Positions 16,406 through 26,950 are shown, counted from the stretch's first letter. The stretch is DNA of 64,000 nt from Methylotenera sp. L2L1 (GCF_000744605.1 NZ_JQMG01000001.1:496001-560000); one strand, 5' to 3'. The notes: generated by a model from the letters alone, not told the origin. Numbers and translations are program-made.

Positions 16406-19270
16406 CTAACTAACTTTTACTGCTTCTGCTTTTTTACCGGCAAAAGCAATTTGCGCTTCACTAAAGGTCTTGTAGTGTTTTTGCCAATCAGACAACTGAC
16501 TAACACGTGACACTTGTACCGCGGTTACTTTAAACTCAGGACAGTTGGTTGCCCAGTCTGAGTTGTCAGTGGTAATCACGTTAGCGCCTGACTCAGGGTG
16601 GTGGAATGTTGTATAAACAACACCAACCTGTACACGCTCTGTAATTTTAGCGCGCAATACGGTTTCACCCGCACGGCTCGCAATACCGACCCAGTCACCC
16701 TCTTTCACACCGCGCTCTTCTGCGTCATGTGGGTGAATCTCAAGGATATCTTCAGGATGCCATGCAGTGTTTTGAGTTCTACGTGTTTGCGCACCTACGT
16801 TGTATTGAGACAAAATACGACCTGTCGTCAGAATCAATGGGAATTTAGCATTCACTTTTTCTGTCGTTGGCACGTATTGGGTAACAAAGAACTTACCTTT
16901 ACCACGCACAAACTCGTCAATATGCATGATTGGTGTGCCGTCTGGATGCTCATCATCACATGGCCACTGTACGCTACCCACTTCATCCAGTTTCTTGAAG
17001 CTTACACCACGGAATGTAGGCGTTAACGCAGCAATCTCATCCATAATTTCTGAAGCGTGGTTGTATTGCATTGGGTAACCTAATGCTTCAGATAATTTAG
17101 TGGTCACTTCCCAATCTTCATAACCATTTTTTGGACGCATCACTCTACGCACCGGTGAAATACGGCGTTCAGCATTGGTAAATGTACCACTCTTCTCTAA
17201 GAATGAAGCCCCTGGGAAAAACACGTGCGCAAACATGGCTGTTTCGTTCAGGAACAAATCTTGAACAATCACGCACTCCATATTTTCTAAAGCGTGTGTG
17301 ACGTGCTGGGTGTTCGGGTCTGACTGCACAATATCTTCACCAACACAATACAGCCCTTTGAAGTTACCTTCGCTAGCTTCGTCCAGCATGTTTGGAATAC
17401 GTAAGCCTGGTTCTTTGCTTAAAGGCCTGCCCCAAGCTGATTCAAACAAGGCACGTGTCGCATCGTCTGCCACGTGACGGTAACCTGGGAACTCATGCGG
17501 CATAGAACCCATATCGCATGAACCTTGCACGTTATTTTGACCGCGCAATGGGTTAACACCCACACCTTCACGGCCGATATTAGCAGTTGCCATAGCCAAG
17601 TTAGCAATACCCATCACTGTGGTAGAACCTTGGCTATGCTCGGTCACACCTAGGCCATAGTAAATCGCAGCATCGCCACCTGTAGCATACATACGTGCTG
17701 CAGCACGTATGGTTTCAGCATCTACGCCCAACTCTTCAGCTAGCGCTTCAGGTGAGTTTTCTGGCTTAGCCACAAAATCACGCCACTCGACGAATGAATC
17801 CCACTCGCAACGCTCTTTCACAAACGCTTCTTGTACCAAGCCCTCAGTCACAATCACATGCGCCAATGCTGAAATCAAGGCAACGTTAGTACCTGGACGC
17901 AATTTGAGGTGGTAATCCGCACGGATGTGTGGGGAATTAGCCACCAAGTCAATTTCACGTGGGTCAGCAATAATGAGCTTCGCACCTTCACGTAAACGAC
18001 GCTTCATTTGCGATGCAAATACAGGGTGGCCATCTGTTGGGTTAGCACCGATGATGAAAATCACATCAGAATGCATAACTGAATCAAACGTTTGTGTACC
18101 GGCTGATTCACCCAGTGTTTGTTTTAAACCATAGCCGGTTGGGCTGTGGCAAACACGCGCACACGTATCAACGTTGTTCACGCCAAATACCGCGCGAATC
18201 AACTTTTGCGTCACGTAAACTTCTTCATTAGTACAACGTGAAGAGGTAATACCGCCGATAGCATCGCTGCCATATTGTTTCTGAATACGGGTTAGCTCGC
18301 TCGCTGCGTAGTTAATCGCTGCGTCCCAGCCCACTTGTTGCCAAGGGTCTTTGATACTCTTACGAATCATCGGTGTGGTGATGCGGTCTTTATGCGTTGC
18401 ATAACCCCATGCGAAACGGCCTTTTACACATGAGTGTCCATGGTTAGCACCGCCATCTTTGGTTGGCGTCATGCGAACAACTTCTTCGCCTTTCATTTCC
18501 GCGTCAAAGCTACAGCCCACACCGCAGTATGCACAGGTAGTCGTGACGCTATGCTCCGGCGTACCAGCTTCAATCACTGTTTTTTCTATCAAGGTTGCTG
18601 TTGGACAAGCTTGTACACAAGCGCCGCAAGAAACGCACTCTGAATCCAAGAAGTCTTTATTGCCGGCAGAAACTTTAGATTCAAAACCTCGGCCTGAAAT
18701 TGTTAGCGCGAATGTACCTTGCGTTTCCTCACACGCACGTACGCAACGTGAACACACAATACATTTACTCGGGTCGAACGTGAAGTATGGGTTAGTTTCG
18801 TCTTTTACTGAATTGAGGTGATTTTCACCATCATAACCATAACGCACTTCACGCAAGCCTACCGCACCCGCCATGTCTTGTAATTCACAGTCACCGTTGG
18901 TTGCACAAGTGAGGCAATCTAAGGGATGGTCTGAAATGTAAAGCTCCATGGTGCCGCGACGAATGTCAGCAAGCTTTGGCGTCTGTGTATGCACTTTTAA
19001 GCCATCAGCAACTGGCGTGGTACATGATGCTGGGTAGCCACGGCGGCCTTCGATCTCCACCAAGCACAAACGGCATGAACCAAACGGCTCCAAGCTATCG
19101 GTTGCACATAATTTAGGCACCATTACGCCAGCCACTGCCGCTGCGTGCATGATAGAAACGCCATCAGGCACTGTAATTTCTCTGTCATCGATCGTCAGCG
19201 TCACTTGCTTAGCCGATTGACTTTTAGGGGTTCCGTAGTCGATGCTCGAATTGTATTTAATTTCGTCCAT
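16406..19270 (-). CDS. fdsA: NAD-dependent formate dehydrogenase alpha subunit (Mo/W catalytic)
   Basis: FdsA oxidises formate to CO2 at a bis-MGD molybdenum (or tungsten) site. The 954-residue protein has, in order, a 2Fe-2S ferredoxin-like domain (about 23-100, with CATDSLEPFGSCRLCLVE), a His-Cys 4Fe-4S segment, two ferredoxin-type 4Fe-4S motifs (CIVCSRCVRAC and CVSCGACVQAC), the 4Fe-4S motif CAYCGVGCSF, the catalytic CHSPTGYGLKQTLG with Cys rather than selenocysteine, and a C-terminal molybdopterin-dinucleotide-binding domain. Electrons pass to FdsB and NAD. The ATG at 19270 has GGAGAG eight bases upstream. Confidence 0.97.
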   Translation of the reverse strand: MDEIKYNSSIDYGTPKSQSAKQVTLTIDDREITVPDGVSIMHAAAVAGVMVPKLCATDSLEPFGSCRLCLVEIEGRRGYPASCTTPVADGLKVHTQTPKLADIRRGTMELYISDHPLDCLTCATNGDCELQDMAGAVGLREVRYGYDGENHLNSVKDETNPYFTFDPSKCIVCSRCVRACEETQGTFALTISGRGFESKVSAGNKDFLDSECVSCGACVQACPTATLIEKTVIEAGTPEHSVTTTCAYCGVGCSFDAEMKGEEVVRMTPTKDGGANHGHSCVKGRFAWGYATHKDRITTPMIRKSIKDPWQQVGWDAAINYAASELTRIQKQYGSDAIGGITSSRCTNEEVYVTQKLIRAVFGVNNVDTCARVCHSPTGYGLKQTLGESAGTQTFDSVMHSDVIFIIGANPTDGHPVFASQMKRRLREGAKLIIADPREIDLVANSPHIRADYHLKLRPGTNVALISALAHVIVTEGLVQEAFVKERCEWDSFVEWRDFVAKPENSPEALAEELGVDAETIRAAARMYATGGDAAIYYGLGVTEHSQGSTTVMGIANLAMATANIGREGVGVNPLRGQNNVQGSCDMGSMPHEFPGYRHVADDATRALFESAWGRPLSKEPGLRIPNMLDEASEGNFKGLYCVGEDIVQSDPNTQHVTHALENMECVIVQDLFLNETAMFAHVFFPGASFLEKSGTFTNAERRISPVRRVMRPKNGYEDWEVTTKLSEALGYPMQYNHASEIMDEIAALTPTFRGVSFKKLDEVGSVQWPCDDEHPDGTPIMHIDEFVRGKGKFFVTQYVPTTEKVNAKFPLILTTGRILSQYNVGAQTRRTQNTAWHPEDILEIHPHDAEERGVKEGDWVGIASRAGETVLRAKITERVQVGVVYTTFHHPESGANVITTDNSDWATNCPEFKVTAVQVSRVSQLSDWQKHYKTFSEAQIAFAGKKAEAVKVS

Positions 19271-19279
19271 TGTTCTCTC

Positions 19280-20833
19280 CTAACCCGCTTGCGTTTCAGC
19301 AGGTAGTCCAAAGTCTTGCGGGAAGTGATTTAGTGCGCTAAGTACAGGATAAGGGGTCATGCCACCAAGTGCGCATAAAGAGCCATTCAGCATGGTGTCA
19401 CTTAGATCGCGTACCAATTGAATATTTTTAGCGTGGTCTTTACCGGATCGAATTTTATCAATCACCTCAACGCCGCGGGTTGAACCAATACGGCAAGGGG
19501 TACATTTGCCACAAGACTCAACCGCACAGAACTCAAAGGCATAACGTGCCATTTTTGACATATCAACCGTATCGTCAAATGCAACAATACCGCCGTGACC
19601 AAGCACCGCCCAAATTTTAGTAAACTCTTCGTAGTCTAAAGGTGTATCAAACTGGCTCTCAGGCAAAAATGCGCCTAAAGGCCCGCCTACCTGCACGGCA
19701 CGGATAGGCTTACCAGTCGCAGAGCCGCCGCCAAAGTCATACAGCAACTCACGCAAAGTTGCACCAAACGCTAACTCTACCAAGCCATTATGTTTAAGAT
19801 TACCAGCCAGCTGAATTGGTAGCGTGCCACGTGAACGGCCCATGCCGTAATCAGCATAATATTGCGCGCCTTTATCTAAAATAATCGGCACTGAAGCCAG
19901 TGAAATCACATTATTAACAACCGTTGGCTTGCCAAACAAGCCTTCAATCGCAGGTAGTGGCGGTTTAAAGCGTACCAGACCACGTTTACCCTCCAAGCTC
20001 TCTAGCAATGAGGTTTCTTCACCACAGACATAAGCACCCGCAGCACGGCGCACTTCCAAGTGGAAAGCTTTACCGCTGCCTAAAACATCATCACCTAAAT
20101 AACCCGCTTTATTTGCTACCTCAATTGCCTGATTCAAGGCTACCAATGCGTGAGGATACTCTGAACGCAGGTAAATATAGCCTTGTGTAGCGCCCACTGC
20201 GACACCGGCGATGGTCATCCCCTCGATCAACACGAACGGATCGCCTTCCATAATCATTCGGTCTGAGTATGTGCCTGAGTCACCCTCATCGGCATTACAC
20301 ACGACGTATTTCTGTTCTGACGCACAGCCCAGTACCGTGTTCCATTTAATCCCGGTAGGGAACGCTGCACCGCCGCGACCACGCAAACCTGAGTCAGTCA
20401 CAGCTTTAACAATTTCTGCGCCGCTAAGTTTTAGTGCATTTTTCAGGCCTTTATAGCCATCATGTGCAATGTAATCATCCAGCGACACCGGGTTAGTCAC
20501 ACCTACACGTGCAAACGTCAAACGTTGCTGTTTTTTAATCCAGTCGATTTCTTCTGTTAAACCCAAACTTAAAGCGTGAGGTTTTGCATTGATAAAATCA
20601 GCGTCAAATAGTGAAGGTACGTCTTTTACTTTTACCGGACCATAAGCAACACGGCCTTTAGGAGTAGATACTTCCACCATGGTTTCCAGCCAATACAGGC
20701 CGCGAGAACCATTACGGATAATTTCTACATCCAAACCACGGCTTTTTGCTTCTGCGGCAATAGCAACTGCTACTTTTTCTGCACCCACTGACAAAGCACT
20801 TGAGTCGCGTGGAATATAAATCGTTGTTGTCAT
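19280..20833 (-). CDS. fdsB: NAD-dependent formate dehydrogenase beta subunit (NuoF-like)
   Basis: FdsB is the diaphorase subunit that carries FMN and a 4Fe-4S cluster and reduces NAD. The 517-residue protein has an N-terminal thioredoxin-like 2Fe-2S-type domain (1-110), then the NuoF core with [16 protein letters not shown] for FMN/NADH binding, [31 protein letters not shown] and the cluster ligands [12 protein letters not shown]. It overlaps fdsG by four bases (ATGA) and is followed by fdsA after nine bases, so the three are tightly co-translated. Confidence 0.96.
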   Translation of the reverse strand: MTTTIYIPRDSSALSVGAEKVAVAIAAEAKSRGLDVEIIRNGSRGLYWLETMVEVSTPKGRVAYGPVKVKDVPSLFDADFINAKPHALSLGLTEEIDWIKKQQRLTFARVGVTNPVSLDDYIAHDGYKGLKNALKLSGAEIVKAVTDSGLRGRGGAAFPTGIKWNTVLGCASEQKYVVCNADEGDSGTYSDRMIMEGDPFVLIEGMTIAGVAVGATQGYIYLRSEYPHALVALNQAIEVANKAGYLGDDVLGSGKAFHLEVRRAAGAYVCGEETSLLESLEGKRGLVRFKPPLPAIEGLFGKPTVVNNVISLASVPIILDKGAQYYADYGMGRSRGTLPIQLAGNLKHNGLVELAFGATLRELLYDFGGGSATGKPIRAVQVGGPLGAFLPESQFDTPLDYEEFTKIWAVLGHGGIVAFDDTVDMSKMARYAFEFCAVESCGKCTPCRIGSTRGVEVIDKIRSGKDHAKNIQLVRDLSDTMLNGSLCALGGMTPYPVLSALNHFPQDFGLPAETQAG

Positions 20834-21312
20834 GCTTTTGCCTCCGCAATCAGTGCATCTAAATCAGACGGAGACACTCGTCCATAAATCTCATCGTTCA
20901 TCATCACCGATGGCGACAATGCACAGTTTCCTAAACAGTACACGGCTTCTAGTGTAATTGCGTTATCGGCAGTGGTTTGGTGGTAATCAATATTCAGGCA
21001 CTTCTTCGCATGCGCTTCTAATGCTTCACTACCCATAGACTGGCATGATTCAGCACGACAAATCTGCATTACATTGCGACCAGGCTTATGTGTTCTAAAG
21101 TGGTGGTAGAATGTAACCACGCCGTGCACTTCCGCTACGGATAAAGCCAATGCTTTTGATATCTGCGGATAGGCAGACTCAGGCACATAACCTAGATTGT
21201 CTTGAATCGCATGCAACAACGGTAACAATGCGCCAGGGCGATGTTGATGTTCGGTAATTAAGCGACTAATTAACGCATCAGCATCTACTAGTGGTGTATT
21301 TGAATCAAGCAA
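20830..21312 (-). CDS. fdsG: NAD-dependent formate dehydrogenase gamma subunit (NuoE-like)
   Basis: A 160-residue 2Fe-2S subunit homologous to Nuo[32 protein letters not shown], and the cluster ligands [10 protein letters not shown] and [13 protein letters not shown]. It relays electrons within the soluble formate dehydrogenase. The start is TTG at 21312, supported by GGAG eight bases upstream. It is the first gene of fdsGBA-fdhD-fdsD and is divergent from moaA across 114 bases of AT-rich DNA, which must hold both promoters. Confidence 0.95.
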   Translation of the reverse strand: MLDSNTPLVDADALISRLITEHQHRPGALLPLLHAIQDNLGYVPESAYPQISKALALSVAEVHGVVTFYHHFRTHKPGRNVMQICRAESCQSMGSEALEAHAKKCLNIDYHQTTADNAITLEAVYCLGNCALSPSVMMNDEIYGRVSPSDLDALIAEAKA

Positions 21313-21426
21313 GCTAATATCTCCAAAGCAACTATTATGACGATACTACAATCCTACTATAATATTAATGTAAAATGTTACTGAAATGTAAAATCCTACT
21401 AGATACGACAACTCGTGACTTAAAAA

Positions 21427-22440
21427 GTGCCTGACTCAACATCCAATTATCCAGACAAGCTGATCGACCAATTTGGCCGTCAGGTTGACTATATTCGGCT
21501 TTCTATCACAGACCGCTGCGACTTTAGATGCACTTACTGTATGGCCGAAGAAATGACCTTTCTGCCGCGCGATGAAGTACTCAGTTTAGAAGAATGCCTG
21601 CGCCTGATAAAAGCATTTGTGCAGCTAGGCGTAACCAAGGTGCGCATCACAGGCGGCGAGCCGCTAGTACGTAAAAATGCACTCTGGCTATTTGAAGAAG
21701 TGGGCAAACTTGAAAAACTAAAAGAGTTAGTGCTTACTACCAATGGTAGCCAACTAGAGAAACAAGCTACCAGCTTAAAACAAGCGGGCGTTAAGCGTAT
21801 TAACATCAGCCTGGATAGTTTAAACAGCGAGCGCTTTAAAAAAATCACCCGTACTGGCGAGCTCGATAAAGTACTGCGCGGCATACAAGCTGCCAAGCAA
21901 GCTGGTTTTGACAATATCAAACTCAACACAGTACTCATGCGCGGCACCAACGACGATGAAGCACAGGCCCTCGTTGACTTTGCCATTCAACAAGCTATAG
22001 ATATTTCTTTTATTGAAGAAATGCCATTAGGTGAAGTTGACCATACACGGGAATCTACTTTCGTCAGCAATGCAGAAACCCTAAAAACCCTGCAAAGCAA
22101 GTACGCTCTGACCGCCAGTACGGTCAACACAGGCGGCCCTGCGCGTTACTGGCGGGTTACTGACAGCAACACGAAAATCGGCTTTATCTCACCACACTCA
22201 CACAATTTCTGTGAGGCATGCAATCGCGTACGCATCACCTGCAAAGGCGAGCTATTTCTATGCCTGGGCCAAGAAGACAAAGTGGACCTAATGCCATTGC
22301 TACGCAACCATCCTGACGATGACCAGCCATTGATACATGCTATCCTTGATAGCATGTCCATTAAACCCAAAGGGCATGATTTCGATTTACGGCGCGCCAA
22401 GCCTGCGGTGGTAAGGTTCATGTCACATACCGGCGGCTAA
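21427..22440 (+). CDS. moaA: GTP 3',8-cyclase MoaA
   Basis: MoaA is the radical-SAM enzyme that, with MoaC, turns GTP into cyclic pyranopterin in molybdenum-cofactor synthesis. The 337-residue product has the N-terminal Cys31, Cys35 and Cys38 of CDFRCTYC, ITGGEPLVR, the C-terminal cluster FCEACNRVRITCKGELFLC, and ends in Gly-Gly, which is needed for activity in the family. The start is GTG at 21427 with no clear ribosome site. It is divergent from fdsGBA, whose FdsA needs this cofactor, and is followed without a gap by mobA. Confidence 0.97.
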   Translation: MPDSTSNYPDKLIDQFGRQVDYIRLSITDRCDFRCTYCMAEEMTFLPRDEVLSLEECLRLIKAFVQLGVTKVRITGGEPLVRKNALWLFEEVGKLEKLKELVLTTNGSQLEKQATSLKQAGVKRINISLDSLNSERFKKITRTGELDKVLRGIQAAKQAGFDNIKLNTVLMRGTNDDEAQALVDFAIQQAIDISFIEEMPLGEVDHTRESTFVSNAETLKTLQSKYALTASTVNTGGPARYWRVTDSNTKIGFISPHSHNFCEACNRVRITCKGELFLCLGQEDKVDLMPLLRNHPDDDQPLIHAILDSMSIKPKGHDFDLRRAKPAVVRFMSHTGG

Positions 22441-23037
22441 GTGCCAGTCTCAGCGCTCATTCTTGCAGGCGGGCTAGCTACACGCATGGGTGGTGTGGAC
22501 AAAGGGTTGGTGCAATTTCAATCCCAGCCTCTTATCCAGCATGTCATTGCCAGACTAACGCCACAAGTCGATGAAATTATGATTAATGCAAACCGAGAAT
22601 TAGCGTATTACAACACGCTAGGCTACCGCGTACTGCAAGATGAAATCTCAGATTTTGCAGGCCCATTGGCGGGGATGCAACTAGGACTCAAGCATGCAAG
22701 CCATGATTTAGTGCTATTTGTGCCATGCGACTCGCCATTACTGCCTGCTAATTTGGTGCAGAAACTCAAAACAGGCTTATTGCAAGCCAATGCAGATATT
22801 GCCGTAGCCACTTGCGGTGGCAACAATCACCCTGTATTTTGTCTATGCAAGAAAACACTGCTCCCTAGCCTCGATTATTTTCTAGCTCAAGGCAACAGAA
22901 AAGTACATGCATGGCAAAAAAGTCAGCATTACGTAGAAGTGGACTTTGGAGATGACAATGACGCATTTGAAAATTTAAATAGCCCAGATGATATTATCAA
23001 ACTAGAATCAAAGCTGGCGCAAAGCACCGCTCATTAG
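22441..23037 (+). CDS. mobA: Molybdenum cofactor guanylyltransferase MobA
   Basis: MobA adds GMP to molybdopterin to make the MGD form used by formate dehydrogenase. The 198-residue protein has the nucleotide-binding LAGGLATRMGGVDKGLV at the start, FAGPLAGMQLGL, and FVPCDSPLLPANLV with the metal-binding Asp. The GTG start follows directly after the moaA stop, so translation is probably coupled. The presence of MobA next to fds fits the need for bis-MGD. Confidence 0.95.
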   Translation: MPVSALILAGGLATRMGGVDKGLVQFQSQPLIQHVIARLTPQVDEIMINANRELAYYNTLGYRVLQDEISDFAGPLAGMQLGLKHASHDLVLFVPCDSPLLPANLVQKLKTGLLQANADIAVATCGGNNHPVFCLCKKTLLPSLDYFLAQGNRKVHAWQKSQHYVEVDFGDDNDAFENLNSPDDIIKLESKLAQSTAH

Positions 23038-23132
23038 GGCAAGCACAATAAGATGCTACCGATTTGCGTGCAAGACCTAAGCCATCTCTTTTAACTTAGT
23101 AAACTAGACAATTAACGTTCAATACACATCAA

Positions 23133-24407
23133 ATGACTAGCGACACCTCTCTCCAAACCTTAGCCAACAACCCTAGCTGCATGGATGATTACGATCCTAA
23201 CGCCATGCACGTAGCCAAAGCCCGTGAGTATATTCAGCAATTTCTAAACCCGGTATCTGAAACGGAAACACTCGCATTACGTGATAGCTTAGGGCGCGTA
23301 CTGGCAGCAGACATCATGTCACCGGCCAACGTACCCAACTATGATAATTCGGCAATGGATGGTTACGCACTAAAAGCCAGCGACCTTAAGACACAGCGCC
23401 TAAAAGTAGTGGGAACAGCGTTTGCCGGGAAAGCCTTTGATGACACAGTAAGCGATGGGCAATGCGTCAGAATCATGACCGGCGCTGCCATGCCAGCGGG
23501 TACCGATACCGTAGTGGTACAAGAAAAAACTGTCACTGATGGTGAGTTTATTAACATTAGTGAAGCGCCTAAACCGCAAGCAAATGTTCGCTATGCAGGA
23601 GAAGATTTAAAACTAGGGCAATCTGTTCTAACCAAAGGCCACCTGATGCGCCCCGCAGATTTAGGCTTAATCGCATCGCTAGGGATTGCAGAGGTGCAAG
23701 CCTATCGTAAGTTAAAAGTAGCATTCTTTTCTACTGGAGATGAACTAGTAGGTGTAGGGCAACCACTTAAAACTGGGCAAGTATACGATAGCAATCGTTA
23801 CACACTTTTCGGCATGCTTACGCGGCTTGGTATTGAAGTGATCGACATGGGAGCCATTGCGGATAATCCTACGCTTCTTGAGGAAACTTTACTAAGCGCC
23901 TCAACTCAAGCCGATGTAGTCATCACGAGTGGTGGCGTCTCTGTGGGTGAAGCCGACTACATGAAACTGCTACTCGCCAAACATGGCCAGGTCATGTTTT
24001 GGAAAGTAGCAATGAAGCCGGGCAGGCCGCTTGCCTATGGCAAAGTGGGCAACGCACACTATTTTGGCTTGCCTGGTAATCCTGTTGCCGTCATGGTTAC
24101 TTTTTATCAGTTCGTGCGTGATGCCCTACTAAGACTAATGGGACAGTCCAACCCTATACCATTAGCCATGTTTCAAGTACAGTGCTCGCAAGCAATTAAA
24201 AAACTATCAGGTCGCACAGAGTTTCAACGCGGCATACTATTTACTGATACGGATGGCACTTGGCGTGTAAAACCAACGGGGGCACAAGGCTCGGCTTTAT
24301 TAAGCTCCATGTCCTTAGCGAACTGTTTTATCGTGCTAGATGATGCTGTTGGCAACTTAGATGCAGGAGCAATGGTACAAGTACAAGTGCTGGATGGAAT
24401 TATTTAA
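23133..24407 (+). CDS. moeA: Molybdopterin molybdenumtransferase MoeA
   Basis: MoeA inserts molybdate into adenylylated molybdopterin. The 424-residue protein shows the family order: VPNYDNSAMDGYALKASDL, RIMTGAAMPAGTDTVVVQE, FSTGDELVGVGQPLKTGQVYDSN (split over the MPT-binding domain), and TSGGVSVGEADYMK, then MKPGRPLAYGK and GLPGNPVAVMV. It follows mobA by 95 bases and completes a moaA-mobA-moeA group beside the formate dehydrogenase genes. moaB, moaC, moaD and moaE are not in the window. Confidence 0.96.
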   Translation: MTSDTSLQTLANNPSCMDDYDPNAMHVAKAREYIQQFLNPVSETETLALRDSLGRVLAADIMSPANVPNYDNSAMDGYALKASDLKTQRLKVVGTAFAGKAFDDTVSDGQCVRIMTGAAMPAGTDTVVVQEKTVTDGEFINISEAPKPQANVRYAGEDLKLGQSVLTKGHLMRPADLGLIASLGIAEVQAYRKLKVAFFSTGDELVGVGQPLKTGQVYDSNRYTLFGMLTRLGIEVIDMGAIADNPTLLEETLLSASTQADVVITSGGVSVGEADYMKLLLAKHGQVMFWKVAMKPGRPLAYGKVGNAHYFGLPGNPVAVMVTFYQFVRDALLRLMGQSNPIPLAMFQVQCSQAIKKLSGRTEFQRGILFTDTDGTWRVKPTGAQGSALLSSMSLANCFIVLDDAVGNLDAGAMVQVQVLDGII

Positions 24408-24511
24408 CCCACTGTTTTATTTAGATTAATAAGCACCAAATGCCTCATGAATAAAGTGAACCATCATCAAAATGTAATCAATCAAAACAGCACACTAGTA
24501 ATCAGGGTTGC

Positions 24512-25306
24512 TTGTTGTATAATTTCGTGTCATTTTTAAATCAACCTCTATTCACTAGGTCTTTTTTCTCTTTGAATTCAGCTGTAATCCAACCCTCTCC
24601 AAAGGAATATACAATCGTATGGGCTATTGTTTGCTCAATACTGTTGCATGGCTTACTCGCGCTGATCATCCCGAATATGAAACTTGATGACGTCAAAGAG
24701 CCTGAGGTATTAGAGATAAGTTTAGCTAAAAAAGCAGAGGCACAACCTCCTGCAGAACCCGAACCAGTACAGCCCCCACCTGAAGTTATACAACCTCAAA
24801 TTCAACCTAAATTAAAACCTGAGCCAAAACCTGTTATTAAAGAGAAGCCCAGCCCTATTGTTCAACAAACCCAGCCAGTCGTCGAAACACCAACAATTAC
24901 AGCACCGCCAGAAGTGATTGCAGTAAAACCCGCACCAGAACGCATCGTGCCCACGCAGACAGTAGCTACGCCTGAACCCAAAGAACCTCCTCCGCCTAGC
25001 CAAGCAGAGATAGACAATGCCACTGGTCGATATGGCAACGCACTATGGAACGCAATCAGCAAGCATAAAAAGTATCCTAAAATTGCCCAAATGCGTGGCT
25101 GGCAGGGCGAGACTATTATTGAGCTTGAACTAGATGGTACTGGCAAGATTAAATCAAAAAAAATCACGCAATCCAGCGGTTATGAGGTGTTAGATAAACA
25201 AGCGCTTGAAATGGTAGAGAAAGCCTTACCATTCCCCACACCGCCAGAAGCATTGCGGAATAGTAACTTTACCATTACTGTTCCTGTACCATTTAAACTC
25301 GAATAA
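24512..25306 (+). CDS. TonB-like energy-transducing protein
   Basis: A protein of up to 264 residues with one membrane segment (about 38-55), a long Pro/Glu/Lys-rich spacer (about 75-165) and a C-terminal TonB domain (about 175-264) with YPKIAQMRGWQGETIIELELDG and YEVLDKQALEMV. TonB carries proton-motive energy from ExbB/ExbD to outer-membrane receptors. No exbB/exbD or receptor lies next to it; TolQR are 38 kb away. The start is uncertain: TTG at 24512 overlaps a perfect TATAAT (24518-24523) that may be the promoter, in which case TTG at 24572 is more likely. Confidence 0.85.
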   Translation: MLYNFVSFLNQPLFTRSFFSLNSAVIQPSPKEYTIVWAIVCSILLHGLLALIIPNMKLDDVKEPEVLEISLAKKAEAQPPAEPEPVQPPPEVIQPQIQPKLKPEPKPVIKEKPSPIVQQTQPVVETPTITAPPEVIAVKPAPERIVPTQTVATPEPKEPPPPSQAEIDNATGRYGNALWNAISKHKKYPKIAQMRGWQGETIIELELDGTGKIKSKKITQSSGYEVLDKQALEMVEKALPFPTPPEALRNSNFTITVPVPFKLE

Positions 25307-25323
25307 TCATTCAACCTACTGCC

Positions 25324-26808
25324 GTGGCTAACAAAAAGACCTCTCTTAAAGACCTTTTACTCATCCATGAGCTTGCTTTTATCTTACTCATCTTTCTAGT
25401 AGCCTCAATTGGTGCAATCGGCATCCAACTTCAAGACCAGTCAAGCCAAGAATCCAACCGGATTAACTCACTTGTTCAAGAAATGCAGCAAACTCGCGGC
25501 GACCTATACCGCCAATTAAAAGAGCTGTTTGATGCTTATTTCCTAGACGACCCAGAAGCGCGAAGCGAATACAATCAATTTACACTTTCTGTGGAAGGCC
25601 ATTTCAAGCAATTACAACTACTTGCAGTAGGTGAAGCTGAAAAAACTGCGATTGGTGACTTGCATGCTGGCTATCAGGCCTTTGTTTCTGAGACGTCCGC
25701 GTTATTTGATCAAGACGCACACCTCAGCAGCGACGACCTTAAGAAAATATTGAACACAGATTTAGAGGCTGGATTATTTAACCGCTATGAATCATTGCTC
25801 GCCAGCACCGAACAGCTACTAAACCAAAAACAAGCTGAATTAGATACGCAACTCAAAAACAGCAAACGTAAATCTAATTACTTACTATTTACACCACTTA
25901 TACTGGCAATTCTACTTTTACTATTCTCACGGTTTTTCCTGAAACGCTCAATCGTCAGACCTATTGAAGGCTTACTGCACGCCACTACGGAAATCAGCGC
26001 TGGCAACCTAATGCACAAAGCGCCTGATGAAAATATTGAAGAGCTCGCCTCTTTATCTAAAGCAGTTAACGAAATGGCTGATAAGTTATTAACTAGCCAA
26101 GAGAACTTGATTCGTACCGAAAAACAAGCAGCTCAAGGCTTATTGGTGCCTATGCTCGCCCATAACATTCGTAACCCGCTTGCGAGCATCCGCGCAACAG
26201 CACAAGTGATGGATGACCCCAACAACAATGCCGAAACGCAAGAGTCAATTAACGGTATTATTAACACGGTTGATCGACTAGAGCGCTGGACCGGCGCATT
26301 ACTGGCGTACTTGCACCCTTTAAAGCCACAGCCAACTTATACCAACATGCATGAAATTGTGAATGGTGCCCTAACACCATTACAGCAAAAAATCTCTGAG
26401 AAATCCATTCAGCTTTCATTACCAAGCTGGCCTAAACCTAACGCTAGCAATAATGACGAGATTTTTACTGACCATCATCTATTAGAACAAGTCATCTACA
26501 ACTTACTACTAAATGCAATTGATGCATCAAGTAAAAACGCCCCCATAGAGGTTGCGCTCAAGATTGCACAGAATGAATTCCATTTATACTTAATGGATCG
26601 TGGCAGCGGCATGCCATTCACACCCGACCCCAGCGCAATGAGTGCCCCCACCACCAAACGATTTGGCACAGGCATAGGCATTCCTTTCGCGTTCAAAGTA
26701 TGTGATGTATTAGGCGGCTCACTACAATTTACATCAAGACACGGCGGTGGCACCACGATTATTATTTCTCTTCCAAAAATGCTCAATACACATCACAACG
26801 CTGTATAA
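25324..26808 (+). CDS. Orphan membrane sensor histidine kinase (HAMP)
   Basis: A 494-residue kinase: TM1 about 12-34, a helical periplasmic sensor region 35-185, TM2 about 186-205, HAMP 205-260, dimerisation box with His280 in LAHNIRNPLASI, then N-box NLLLNAIDAS (393-402), DRGSGM (425-430) and GTGIGI (448-453) for ATP binding. The residue after the phosphorylated His is Asn instead of the usual Glu or Asp, which matters for catalysis in this family. No response regulator is adjacent. GTG start 15 bases after the tonB-like gene, so probably one operon. Ligand unknown. Confidence 0.87.
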   Translation: MANKKTSLKDLLLIHELAFILLIFLVASIGAIGIQLQDQSSQESNRINSLVQEMQQTRGDLYRQLKELFDAYFLDDPEARSEYNQFTLSVEGHFKQLQLLAVGEAEKTAIGDLHAGYQAFVSETSALFDQDAHLSSDDLKKILNTDLEAGLFNRYESLLASTEQLLNQKQAELDTQLKNSKRKSNYLLFTPLILAILLLLFSRFFLKRSIVRPIEGLLHATTEISAGNLMHKAPDENIEELASLSKAVNEMADKLLTSQENLIRTEKQAAQGLLVPMLAHNIRNPLASIRATAQVMDDPNNNAETQESINGIINTVDRLERWTGALLAYLHPLKPQPTYTNMHEIVNGALTPLQQKISEKSIQLSLPSWPKPNASNNDEIFTDHHLLEQVIYNLLLNAIDASSKNAPIEVALKIAQNEFHLYLMDRGSGMPFTPDPSAMSAPTTKRFGTGIGIPFAFKVCDVLGGSLQFTSRHGGGTTIIISLPKMLNTHHNAV

Positions 26809-26950
26809 ATAGAAAACCATGGAGCAAAAACCATGGAACACTAAACAAATATTTTTAATATTATTCGCATTTACATGACATATAGACTTGCCTTAATGGG
26901 GCTTTTTATCAACAATGTAGGTAAGTTTCATATCAGCGATCAATAACCTT

